Positions 36,224-48,526 of a DNA stretch of 64,000 bases are shown here, piece by piece. Both the position numbers and the translations under genes were made by a program. How positions within the stretch are numbered: the stretch's first letter is position 1; the number at the start of each line of letters is the position of its first letter. This DNA is from Excoecaria cochinchinensis (Eukaryota; Streptophyta; Magnoliopsida; Malpighiales; Euphorbiaceae): contig CANTUQ010000031.1 in NCBI GenBank assembly GCA_947683425.1, positions 6,087,001 to 6,151,000 on the forward strand, written 5' to 3'. Under the pieces are notes generated by a model. That model did no database searches. It was not told the DNA's origin and was given only the letters and a program-made list of their open reading frames with translations.

Positions 36224-37119
36224 ACTGGATGCTATTGAAGATGAAGTCTTATTGCTTTCTAAATCTGGCTCCCGAACTATTGCCCCTCTGAATAACTCAG
36301 AGATTAGGATTTCCTGATCAGCCGTCCACTAGTATCCCTAGACCACCCGGACGAATCTATGATGGCTGCATAACTCACTTTGTTAAGATGATGCATGACT
36401 GAAGTGCAATGCATGGCCGTGCTGATGCAGCATAGACAAACACATGCAAGCAGATAGGCTCTTCCAACCTTATTTCTCCCACACATGAGGTAATACGATC
36501 TCTTTCCTAGGTGGGCTTAGTCCATGGGTCAACAGGGGACCCTATAGACACGCGTATGGTGCACAATGAGAAATCGACAGCATAACACTCTTAATTTAAA
36601 GCACATGCGTATGAGTTTTGGCCATTATATATTTAAATAATTCAACTAAATCAAAATGGGCCCATCGGGGCGTGACAGCCTTTGATAAAGACCATTTAAT
36701 TTGGTTGACTTTATTTAATATATGACGGCCAAAATAGCAAGCATAGTATTATGGTACATACTGCCTAGGGGAAGTATCTATTGCCATTACATGAGCTTTG
36801 GTCAAGGTGATGTCACTTCAGGGCTACCCAAGCATGGTCCCTGCCAACGGATCGAGTATAACGACCAATCGGGTCTCCATTTGATATACCAAAAATGGTA
36901 CGAGGCTTGAGCTGGTGATTATCCTTAACACTTCCCCACATTGAATGAACGTAAGGTTGTGCTTCAGGAACGCACCGGGGTTAAGAAAGGGACCAAACTA
37001 GCATAATTCTAAGGCTCTAATGAGATGCGATGCAATTTTAGATGAGAGATAAAATTTTAATTTTAAAAGCTCAATTATACATTTTAACCAAGACACTTTC
37101 AGAGCAAAGTCACAAACAG
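36224..37119 (-). mobile_element. T leader between primer site and gag
   Basis: About 900 bases between the 5' LTR and gag on the minus strand, with no coding match. It would form the 5' untranslated leader. Confidence 0.7.
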
Positions 37120-37137
37120 TCCCTAGTGGAGTCGCCA
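37120..37137 (-). other. T primer binding site, tRNA-Arg type
   Basis: On the plus strand TCCCTAGTGGAGTCGCCA equals the 3' end of a plant tRNA-Arg including CCA, apart from one base. On the minus strand this gives TGGCGACTCC right after the LTR. As I recall, tRNA-Arg priming is described for Ogre elements. Together with the Tat-type Gag it supports a Tat/Ogre assignment and fixes the minus orientation. Confidence 0.85.
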
Positions 37138-38048
37138 CTTGACGCACGCCGGACCCACCAAGGGCCCTCATTTTGAATCCGCTTTAGGATTCGAGGGACA
37201 GGTTCACGTCTTTTTCTATCATAGGTGTTATGAGATATTTTTGGCACCTCCTTTCATAATAGAACATTGAAAAGGACCATCCATCGCCATAACACCCTTA
37301 GGCACTTTTGAGGTATTTTGGAGTCACCACCCAATTTACAAGAAATTGGGAAAGTTTAACCTCTTATCGGTCTAAACCAGAGATGGTGTTCGGAACTTCG
37401 CACTTATTTATATCTTGGTTAACTATAAATGAGTTTTTAGATTATAAAATTTCTTCTCTCATCTCACGCGATTAATGCATTAGATTTAAAGCGCACATCA
37501 TTCACATTGGAAAGCGATAAACAAAACCATAAATAATTACAAAATAAAATAAAATGGGACAGGACAATCCCCCAAAATAAGAAAACGTAAATAAATAAAC
37601 ACAGAAAAAGAACTAAAATGCAACATACATAAATCAGGTTATTCATTAATTTTTAGGAACATTGGTTCCTTCTTATTTTTTAGAAAAATTGGAGAACTAT
37701 TTTTTTGGGCGTTGATTAAAGGAAAAATAATGAATACAATAAAAATAATAATTCCTTGGATCTCCTCCTTTATTTGCACGGGTGCTCAAATAAGGGAAAA
37801 CAAAGATTTGACACCAAAAACAAACACAAGCAAAATTAATGTTAGTTATCAAGTCAAGAAAATCAATTAAACATTTATAACAATAAATAATAAGCTAATT
37901 GAAAATATGCATACTAGTAAATTGAATGGCACATTAAAATAAATTGACACCTTAAAAGATTAATATTAAAACATAAGTCAATAATATTAATGATGATGAT
38001 AATAATGCCAATAACAACAACAACAAAAACAACAACAACAACAACAAC

Positions 38049-38126
<78 letters not shown>

Positions 38127-39824
38127 TATGCTAATAATAGGAATAATAGATGATGATAGTAACAATAAATAACAATAGTAATAACATACTAATAATATAT
38201 ATATAATAATAATAATAACAAAAAAAAAAAAAATAAAGATGATGATGAATCCAAGAGATAGAATGAACAAAAAAGAGAAAGTCAATCAAACATGCAATTT
38301 GAAATAATAACATCTAAGCATGCAAAAATCATAAAAAATAAATATTACAAGAGAAAATCATGCAAATCTTATTTTACATCTTTTAACGTTATGTAGATCT
38401 ATCCATTTTTATGCCAATGACAAAATAAAGAATGAATACTCATGCTAAATAATACATTACAATCCAAAAAAAATACATACATGCATTAATTCAAAAAATA
38501 ACAAAGTGACATAACATAAAATAAATTAACATGAATAAAATGAAGCAAAATAAAATAAAGAATTGGATCAAAGAATCTTTACCCTCAGATTTAAGTGATA
38601 TTTGAAGCGAGATATCCCGATCTAAGCTCTTGTCAAGATCCGAAAATTAACTAAAAAAAAATGTTCAAATAAATCTTGATTTTATGTCCAAGAAAAACTC
38701 AAGAACATATACATCCAAAAATGGTTTTATTTTTTTTGTTTGATATATGATCTGAATATTCAAGTTAAGGAATTGATTTTCCTTTCTCAAAGGTTTCAAG
38801 ATCAATCAAAAATTTTACAGATGAGAAAAAAACTAGAATGAAATTTAAGATGAAAAACTTGTAAATTTAATGAAGAGAGTTAAGAAGATTAAGGAAAATG
38901 ATTTTTATTTTTGAGAATAATAAAAGATGAACCCCAAGAACATTGAACTCTTTGTTTTTCCAGCAAAATCCACTAACTCCCCCCAAGAATATCTCTCTCA
39001 AATGACTTAGAAAAAATATTTTTTCTAGAGAGAATTTCCTTACTCCCCCAAAACCAATTTTCTTCCTCCTCTTAAAAAATGAAAAATGACCCACGTAAAA
39101 ACTCACTTCCTGCCCCTCTCCAGCTCCCCATCAGATTTTTCCAAGATTCCCTTCTCCTAATTTTAACAAAAAACACTCCAAAATTAAAAATTAAATCCCT
39201 AAAGTTAAATATGGACAATTAATATTTTTATTATTTTATTTTATTTTTGACCTTTAACTCCCACCCAATTTGACTAATATTTGTCAAATTTTGATAAAAT
39301 ATGAAAAAATCACAAGAAAAAATTATTTTTAAACCTAAAAAATTAAAAAAATCAAAATTTGGGGTTTAGGGGCTGTTGCGGCGGGATTTCTCGCTGATGG
39401 GCGAGATACGCGCGGCATGCTGCGCGCTGCGCGCGGCGCGCGCAATAGCGACGCGAGGCCGCGCGCTTCAATGATGTGAGCTGAGCGTCGCCCTTGCGCG
39501 CGCAGCGCAGCAGCCCGAGGTGCGCAGGGAGCCGAGCGCTGGGCGCAGCGCCTGTGCGCTGCCGCGCCCGACGCTCGCAAATTTTTTTTTTTATTATTTT
39601 AGAAAATATAATAAAATGAAATACAAAAATATAGATAAAAATAAAAATACAAATGAAAATAAAATAAAAATAAAAATAAGAATAAACACTTTAAAAGGAT
39701 TTTAAGGAAAATAAGAGAATTTGAATAAGAGATGATTGATTCCTATTTTCTTGCTCGTGAATTATTCTTTATTTTCATCATCGGGTAATCCTGATCTTGG
39801 ATGACTCGGGACCCGGTGTCTACA
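37138..39824 (-). mobile_element. T 5' LTR
   Basis: The counterpart of 27999-30854: same GGACCC...GGGCCCTC start and GACCCGGTGTCTACA end on the plus strand. The terminal TG (plus-strand view) has become CT. A block of about 210 bases present in the other LTR is missing after 37717. Microsatellites at 38011-38128 and a GC island at 39373-39578 differ in length and order. Spot comparison elsewhere shows only scattered changes. Confidence 0.9.
39373..39578. repeat. GC-rich palindromic island of the T 5' LTR
   Basis: About 200 bases rich in GCGC and CGCG words, for example GCGCGCGGCGCGCGC and repeated GCGCAGCGC. This is the most GC-rich sequence in the window. Compared with its partner at 30461-30596 it is longer and mostly different, although the flanks match well. 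Confidence 0.8.
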
Positions 39825-42398
39825 ATAATATACCATGGTACTTTCAATAAGCAATGTCACATCTTTTAATAACTTACTTACTTATGTGGTATAACATATT
39901 ATAGCTCATAAGTTCATTCATATATAATTCATAAGTAAGAAACCATGCAAAAATATTCCAAACAAATGAACATTCATAATATAAAGGAAGGTCGCGCTCA
40001 CGACAGAGTCAAAAATTACGCTATATGTCGCGCCCGCAATTAACCGTCGCTCTCGCGATCGAGAACTGGACGGTCCTTGCCGTGCTTGCACTCAAGACCA
40101 CGCTCGCGACAAAGAACATCTCGGCACAATCCATGTTACGGAACTCTCTGTCGCACTCGCGACAGAGCCGAGCATTATGCTCTGCCACTTCTTCATGGCC
40201 TACACAAACAAGACTTCCCTAAATTCATGCATTAATCCAAGAACTCTAACAAAACATCTCAGACTATTTAATTTGTCATGAATTATTCATTATTTAGGCA
40301 GTCATTTAAAAACCATTTAATATACGAAAGATTCATTTCATTTTCAGTTTAAGATATACATAACCAAAATCATTCAATTCGATCTTACCATCATATGACA
40401 ATTTTAAACCATAAGTAAGCCTACTCGAGACTTAAATCATTAATGGCCCAATAAACTTTTTATGCATCTACATATACATGTCACATTTATTTTTAACAAA
40501 TACCAAGGTATAATCAGAATTTCAGTTAATACACTATCTTTTATGTGCGAATAAGTTTCTATTCTTTGGTTAAGACTTGAAATGGAATTCCAAGCTTCCT
40601 ACGTATCCCAAGCGATTGGGAATCAGAACCTTGTAGTTCTAATGGTTCAATATAAAAAATTGTAGTATTTTCACTTATATTCTAATAACATATCATGTCA
40701 TGTCACTTCTAGATTTATTCGAAGGTATTCGACTCATTAAGCTTTGAACTATCTTAGGAATTATTCTTATTTATAACCTTAGTTACTTGTATTTCTAAGT
40801 GATAACCATTTATTTACGTTTTTACAAACTCTAAACATGTGATGGATAAGTCTTAAGAAAGTTCCAATGAAGTTCGAGTGTGTTTCGTAAGGAAAAACAT
40901 ACCAAAATACACAAACTAGAGGAGAAAAAAGGTGGGAAATAGATCATGCCAACCATGGGGGTTCTAAACAAGAGGAAAAGCCTTCATTTAGATTATTCTG
41001 TCACGCTCGTGATAGAAGCCTACAATGACAAGACTCATTTTCACTTCAAACTTGAACCGCCTAAACCAACATGTAAACCTAATTTTTAGGCAAAACATCC
41101 TTCCTACAAATTATTTCCTAGGATGTTTTCTTTCATATGGAAAAGTTTTCAGGTCATTTAAACACCTTAAACATCAGATATGATCAACACAACCTATACT
41201 GCTCCCCTAAACCCTGCCAGAGAATATACCCCTTCTTCTAGACCACTTTTGGGACACTTACAGCTATAATTAGCTCAAGACTATTTCTAGGACATTTGTA
41301 GGCGTGCATCTTAAATTTCTAATGGCGCTTGTTTCATACCATTTAGAGTTCCAAAACTCAAGTTACAGTCTCATAACCCAAGTGTGGTCAAGTGTGTTCC
41401 AACAAAGTTTTCACCAAAGTCATATTCACGTGCACTTTTTAACAATTTAAGGCCAACATTCACTATCATCATCATATATCATCATAAACACATTCCAATA
41501 ACTTATATAACATATCAAGATACTCAAAACTTATACATAAATAAAGAGTTTCCGAACCTGTTTTCCTTTGCTCCCTAATTGCTCAAATGGCTGCACAACC
41601 CCTTTGCTTTCTTACTCCTTCTTTAGCTTCTCTTATTTCCTCTAAACAAACCAACAAAAATTTAGAGTTCCACTTAAATTTACACATACCTCTACTCACG
41701 TTAAAGAAGAAGAGGAGAAGAAGAGGGAAAAGAGTCAACCACTTACCTTTCCCATCCAAATCTTCCATACAAATCTTCCATACAACCCTAAACTTGGAAA
41801 ATCCATCTTGGACTTTAATTAAATGAATTGGTGTGAGGGAGGAAGAGAAGAGGTTTTCTCTCTCCTTATTCCCTCACTTGGCCGGCCAAGAATAGCCTAA
41901 AAGCAGCCAAAAGGGTTAAATAAGGCCATTAATCCAATCTTATCCCAATTGCCACATGTCACAATTTTATTGGTCCACTAAAAATTTTTATGCCAAACTT
42001 ATCTTTTAATCCCTTATCTTACTTCCTTTCCTTCAATTGATATTTAACTTTTCTATTTCATGCATTGGCCCACATAATTAAGTAATTCATTTAATTTAAT
42101 CCATAAGTATAAAATGACCAAATTACCCTTACCCTTTTCAAATAATACCGGTTATGTCCTTTACTACAATTAATGACTTTCATCATCCAATTATACATTT
42201 TTAATCACCAAAAATAATTCTTTTAATATCGTTTAAGACACAATGACATAATTGTCCTATTTACCAAAACTTGCCGAAACTTTTGAATTAATGATGGTTG
42301 TGTCCTTTTTACTCTTTCGTCCCTATCTCAAACACATTTGGTTTTCGCTGCACCCTAAACTTTTCTTGATCCGACTAGGATGTATTTGAGGTGTTACA
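39825..42398 (-). mobile_element. L 3' LTR, part 2
   Basis: Continues 26867-27998 after T, beginning with the target copy ATAAT. On the plus strand it ends GAGGTGTTACA at 42398, next to a polypurine tract. It contains CG dyads at about 39990-40170 (words like TCGCGCTCACGA and CTCTGTCGCACTCGCGACAGAG), another at about 40990-41015, and the donor-like AAAG|GTAAGTGG on the minus strand (intron base 41746). The right LTR (43965-47596) matches it through all these blocks. Confidence 0.92.
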
Positions 42399-43964
42399 AT
42401 TCTCTCCTCCTTAAAGAATTTCGTCCTCGTAATTCACTCATATCCAATTATCTGAATACCGAACTCTTTATCACTAACATTCATATATGGTAACTTTATA
42501 TTATCATATAACATATACACTTTGCTCTTCACATAACCCATCCTACTACTTCGTGTCTCATAGCATAGTTATAAACATTTTCGATATTCACTTAAACTTA
42601 TTATTTTTTTCCTTATTCCCAATTGTTATTATCTAGGAACAATGGTAACCTGCTTGGGAAAGTTATCGACGTTGCTATCTAAATAGCAAGTTATCTCACT
42701 CAAATCAACATCAACTGTCAATATGCCACCTTGCATCATGATCATAAAGTCTAATCATTCTTACTAATATCATCATTTCTAAAATTTGAGTTACGGATCA
42801 TTTGCACTCTATCATAGTCAGGACCCTAATGTCATTCTCATCTCTTATTGTTTACTTAGATGTCCTTAAACCATTTACCTTAATCACTTAAACTATGCCT
42901 CTCCTTGCACAATTAGCGTATCATCTAAATGCCTTTCGGACATTCTTTTACATATTTACCAAACTATTTTCTTAATCAAAATAACCATAATGTTTTCCTT
43001 CCAGAGTACCAGTATTACTGGTCATAATCCATCTATTACTTCTAAAACATTACATATATCTTATAGTACTTATCATTTAACCACTTTACTAAAAGTCCAC
43101 AATATCATTCACTCTTATAAGCAAGTTTAAATGTATAACCAATAGGTCAATCTAATCAGATACAAATTCCATTCCTCTCAAAATATACCAAAATCTTATC
43201 ACATTCTATACCTTAATTCATTAATAAAGAAGGGTCAAACCTACAATTCTATAAACACAAATCTCTTACTCACACTTGCACACATTCAGTGATCCTTCAC
43301 TTTTCTCTTATCAATTTCTAATTCATATTACTAACTCCTTATCACACTCACTTAACTTTGTTACACTCAATGCACATCCTGTCAGCTTCCTATCACTTGA
43401 GGCAGATGCACATGTCTAATGCTCATTATGAATGAACAACTGGTGCGAATGCAATGGATGTTGAATGATTCATGTATGCAGAATGATGCAATGTATCAAT
43501 GCAGTTTGTACAATGGCAATGCAACTTGCCCAACCCCATTATGTATCACATTCAAATAATTGCTCTCATCAGTAAGGTAGCTGACAAGTGTACAAGGTAT
43601 TACAATTCTCGAAATACTACCAATTGTCGAAAATCTCGCACTATTTAAGCCTTTACGCCATATTTCCCCTCAGGGAAACCTTGTCAATAACTTATGTTAT
43701 CCTACAGACAATATTTACTAGAATCTCTTCAGTTACATCCAATACCTTAATAACAGAAAACAAATTCACAATAAACTGATCACAACTTATCACATGTCAT
43801 ACTTAACGGTCTCATCGACGATATCGTCAATATCTATTCATTCCTACCACATTACTTATACAAAAACTAGGATATCCGTATTGGCTAATGCAAACACTAT
43901 ACAAACTCATTTCTAAACTCTAGTCATTAAGAACTGACTAAACCTATGCTCTGATACCACTAAA
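42399..43964 (-). mobile_element. L internal region, no recognisable coding sequence
   Basis: About 1.57 kb between the two LTRs. Its left edge on the plus strand (ATTCTCTCCTCCTT) is a polypurine tract on the minus strand, preceded by the shared GAGGACGAAATTC block. Its right edge holds the primer site. No Gag, protease, RT or integrase motif is readable in any frame. With LTRs of about 3.6 kb this fits a large non-autonomous derivative (LARD-like). It must have been mobilised by enzymes of a relative. Confidence 0.85.
43943..43960 (-). other. L primer binding site (tRNA-Met type)
   Basis: On the minus strand TGGTATCAGAGCATAGGTTT begins four bases after the LTR. The first twelve bases equal the plant initiator tRNA-Met complement. 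E2 has a close variant with the same GCATA.GTTTAGG continuation, so the two share a leader. Confidence 0.9.
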
Positions 43965-46900
43965 TGTAACACACCTTACCCGTACGTAGTAAACCATACC
44001 GTGATCAGGCAATTCATAATGACGGTCAAGGGTATTACTGACACAAACATGCAAAACTTATAAGCCTTTAAGCTAAAATCTGAGTTATAAAATTTCTTTC
44101 ATTTTCAAAATACCATAAAATCGCATAATAAAGAAAATGATTGTACATACACTTGTAAACTCCAAAATTCTATAGCTTATTACATATAAATCAATTATAC
44201 CCGAATATTATATTTCACAAAACTTATATTTCAAAATTGGCAAATCTTACTTACATCCTTAAGACTATACAAATCCTCGCCTAAGATTGCCTAAGATTAC
44301 TTCATAAACTTGCATTGGCCTGGACTGCTACAGATGACTTTCAAAAGATTTGATCACTTGCCCCTACACGGATTAAAAGAAAATACGTGCTAAGCACAAA
44401 GCTTAGTAGGAAACACATATAATATGGACGACCACTAAGAGTGTCCGTCAAATAGGCTCAAAGACAAACATAATATAGAAAATATAATCATGCAGATTAT
44501 AACCATTTAGGTACCTTGAAATAGTTCATCAAAATATAAGCACATGTTTCGCATATACATTCATTTAATTAATACATGCTTATATTCAACATCGATGTTA
44601 ACGAATCACTTACACCCTTTCGCATCTTATACATGTCACTTTATTCACTTGTTCACATTCATTCACTTCACACATCTTCCTTAACAGATGCCTTATCGCA
44701 TTATTTTATCCAATTAAGGAAGCATTTAGATCACAATAACAAAATACATCTTATACATTTCATATAGTATCATTTTCACAAATTGCATTACTTCATGTCA
44801 TATTTATATAGATTCTTATGCCTGCAAACTCAATGAAGTAGATAACGAGTGAACACATTAGTACCCATGGGGTACAGTTAAAAGCAATATCTTTATTTTC
44901 GTCCAAAAAAATTTTCAAATTGAGGATCTTAAATAAGATCCGAACACATTAAGGATCGCGAGGACCCAAACGGTGACCTAATCAGGGTCCAGAACAAATT
45001 AGGGCTGCAGCTAACAGATTTCTATAGGCATGCCTATATATGAATGACTCGACTATTGCAGGCAACATTATTTATTCAATTTATTGTTCAATTATTGGCA
45101 CAATATAGCATGGTACTTTCAATACGCAATGTCATATTATTTAATAACTTACTTACTTATGTGGTATAACATATTATAGCTTATAAGTTCATTCATATAT
45201 AATTCATAAGTAAGAAACCATGCAAAAATATTCCAAATAAATGAATATTCATAGTATAAAGGGGGGTCTTGCTCACGGCAGAGGCAAAAATTATGCTATA
45301 TGTTGCGCTCGTGATTAACCGTCGCTCTCGTGATCAAGAACTGGATGGTCTTTGTTGCACTTGCGCTCAAGGTCACGCTGGCGACAGAGAACATCTCGGC
45401 ACAATCTGTGTTATGGAACTCTCTATCGCGCTCGCGACAGAGCCGAGCATTATGCTCTACCACTTCTTCATAGCCTACACAAACAAGACTTCCCCAAATT
45501 CATGCATTAATCCAAGAACTCCAACACAACATCTCAGACTATTTAATTAGTCAAGAATTATTCATTATTTAGGCAGTCATTTAAAAAGCATTTAATATGC
45601 GAAAGATTCATTTAATTTTCAGTTTAGGATATACTTAACCAAAATTATTAAATTTGATCTTACCATCATATGACAATTTTAAACCATAAGTAAGCCTACT
45701 TGAGACTTGAATCATTAATGGCCTAATAAAATTTTTATGCATTTGCACATACATGTGAAATATATTTTTAACAAATACCAAGGCATAATCAGAATTTCAG
45801 TTAATACACTTTCTTTTATGTGCGAATAAGTTTCTATACATTGGTTTAGACTTGAAATGGCATTCCAAGCTTCCTACATATCCTAAGGGATTAGGAATCA
45901 GAACCTATAGCTCTAAAGGTTCAATATACAAAATTGTAGTATTTTCACTTATATTCTAATAACATATCATGTTATGTCACTTCTAGATTTATTCGGAGGT
46001 GTTCGAATCATTAAGCTTTTAACTATCTTAACAATTATTCTTATTTATAACCTTAGTTACTTATATTTCTAAGTGATAACCATTTATTTACCTTTTTGCA
46101 AACTCTAAGCATGTGATGGATAAGTCTTTAGAAAGTTCCAATGAGGAAAAATATACCAAAATTCACAAACTAGAGGAGGGTAAAGGTGGGCAATGATTCA
46201 TGCCAACCATGGGGTTCTAAATAAGAGGAAAAGCCTTCATTTAGATTGTACTGTCACGCTCACAACAGAAGCCTACGATGACAGGACTCATTTTCACTTC
46301 AAACTTGAACTGCCTAAACCAACATATAAACCTCATTTTTAGGAAAAATATCCTTCTTAAACATTGTTCCATAGGATGTTGTCTTTCATATGGAATAATG
46401 TTTAGGTCATTTAAACACCTAAAGCATAAGATATGATCAACACAACCTATACTGCTCCCTTGAACTCGGCAAAAGAAGATACCCCTTCTTCTAAACCACT
46501 TTTGGGACACTTACGACTAAAATTTGCTCAAGTCTATTTCCAGGACATTTGTAGGCATGTGTCTTAAATTTCTAAAGGCTCTTGTTTCATATCATATGGA
46601 GCTCTAAAACTCCAGTTACAGTCTCATAATCCAAGTGTGGTCAGGCGTGTTCCAGCAAAGTTCTCACCAAAATCCTATTCACATGCACATTTTAACAATT
46701 TAAGACCAACACTCACTAACATCATCATATATCATCAAAAACACATTCCAGTAACTTATATAACATATTAATATACTCAAAACTCATACAAAAATGAAGA
46801 GTTTCCGAACCTCATTTCCTTTGCTCCCTAATTGCTCAAATGGCTGCACAACCCCTTTGCTTTCTTACTCCTTCTTTAGCTTCTCTTGTTTCCTCCAAAA

Positions 46901-47596
46901 AAAACCAACAAAAATTTAGAGTTCAAATTAAAGTTACACATACCTGTACTCATGTTTAAGAAGAAAAGGAGAAGAAGAGGGAAAATAATCAACCACTTAC
47001 CTTTCCCATCCAAATCTTCCATCCAGCCACTTGAAACTTGGAAAATCCATCTTGGACTTGAATTAGAGGAATTGGCGTGATGAAGGAGGAGAAGAGGTTT
47101 TATCTCTCCTTATTCCATCACTTGGCCAGCCAATAATGTCTTAAAAGCAGACAAAAGGTTTAAATAAGGCCATTAATGCAATCTTTTCCCAATTGCCACA
47201 TGTCACAATTTTATTGGTCCAATAAAGATTTGTATGCCAAACTTACCTTTTAATCCCTTATCTTACTTCCTTTCCTTCAATTGACATTTAAATTTTCTAT
47301 TTCATACATTGGCCCACATAATTAACTAATTCATTCAATTTAATCCACAAGTATAAAATGAGCAAATTACCCTTTTCAAATAATACCGGTTACGTCCTTT
47401 ACCACAATTAATCACTTGCACAATATCGTTTAAGACACAACAACATAATTATCCCATTTATCGAAACTTGCCAAAACTTTTGAATTAATGATGGTTGTGT
47501 CCTTTTTTACACTTCCATCCCTATCTCAACACATTCAATTTTTGCTACACCCTAAACTTGTCTTGATCCGACTAGGGTGTATTTTGAGGTGTTACA
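43965..47596 (-). mobile_element. L 5' LTR
   Basis: On the plus strand it runs from TGTAACACACCTTACC (43965) to GAGGTGTTACA (47596); 3632 bp. It contains CTAAGC-ACAAA-GCTTAG (44390-44406), GGATCTT-AAAT-AAGATCC (44924-44941), ATAGGCATGCCTAT (45024-45037), CG dyads (45265-45450 and about 46253) and the donor-like AAAG|GTAAGTGG (minus-strand intron base 47000). The E2 integrase tail resumes directly after it. Confidence 0.93.
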
Positions 47597-48032
47597 GTCA
47601 CCTTGGAGAAAGGTCCTCCGGTTCGGAAAAAAGGGAAAGTTGAGCCCAAGGTTTATTGGGCCATATGAGATTCTGCAGCGGGTCGATCCAGTTGCTTACA
47701 GGTTAGCTTTGCCATCAGAGTTAGCCAAATTGCATGATCTATTCCATGTATCGATGCTTTGCAGATACCGATCAGATGAGTTGCATGTGTTATTTGTTCA
47801 GGAAGTGCAAGTTCAGCCAAATTTCTCGTATGATGAGAACCTAAGGTTATCTTGGCTCGAGAAGTAAGATAGCTCCGTAACAAACAGATTCCTTTGGTTA
47901 AAGTATTATGGCAATATCATGGGGTTAAAGAGGCAACTTGGGAACCTGAAGAGGTTATGAAAGCTCAATATCCTCGATTATTTGGCTCAGGTAAGAATTT
48001 TGAGGATGAAATTCCTTTAAAGAGGGGAGAGT
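47597..48032 (+). pseudogene. E2 integrase tail with GPY/F and chromodomain-like end
   Basis: SPWRKVLRFGKKGKLS and FIGPYEIL form the GPY/F region. Then come LAKLHDLFHVSMLCRY and, after a stop at about 47867 and a frame change, a region reading like KVLWQYHGVKEATWEPEEVM. That is the chromodomain-like end typical of plant chromoviruses, thought to guide insertion. The coding tail runs into the GAGGATGAAATTCCTTT block and the polypurine tract AAAGAGGGGAGAG (about 48019-48031). The left part of the gene ends at 26866, 20.7 kb away, because of L. Confidence 0.9.
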
Positions 48033-48495
48033 TGTAAGGACCCAATCTGTGGCCTAGTGGTTTTGAGCAATTTTGGTATTCTTTATATGGAAGTCTTGTG
48101 TGTTTTATTATTGGTCTTAGGACTTAATTACATGTTTTAATAAGTTTAGAAGGGTATACTTGTGTTTTAGTTTTTATTATATGGTTGAAGTTTATTTTGA
48201 GGAAAAAAGAAGGATTAGAAGTGAGTTTTTGCAAAACTTACCATAGTTTAGTGACAAGTGGAGGAGAGAGAAAGAGGAGATAGGAATGGCCTATTGACTA
48301 AGAGAAAGGGAGTACGTGAGAGAGAAAGAGCATAATTGCCCTCTCCCTCTCTCTCGTTTTCCTTACCCGTTCCAGCCCTCTCTTCTCTTCTTCCTCGCTC
48401 ATCTTCTCCATTCCAAGTCACTGTAAATTGTGTGTTGGTTTGGCAAATTCTAAAATTATTTAGGTATGTGAATAGTGCTACTTCTTCTTCTTTTT

Positions 48496-48526
<31 letters not shown>

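Noticed and set aside
35892..36317. 141-codon plus-strand frame
   Set aside because: It is antisense to T gag, whose domains are clear on the minus strand.
37120..37137. Possible tRNA-Arg gene
   Set aside because: Only the 3' end including CCA is present, and plant tRNA genes do not encode CCA. It is a retrotransposon primer binding site.
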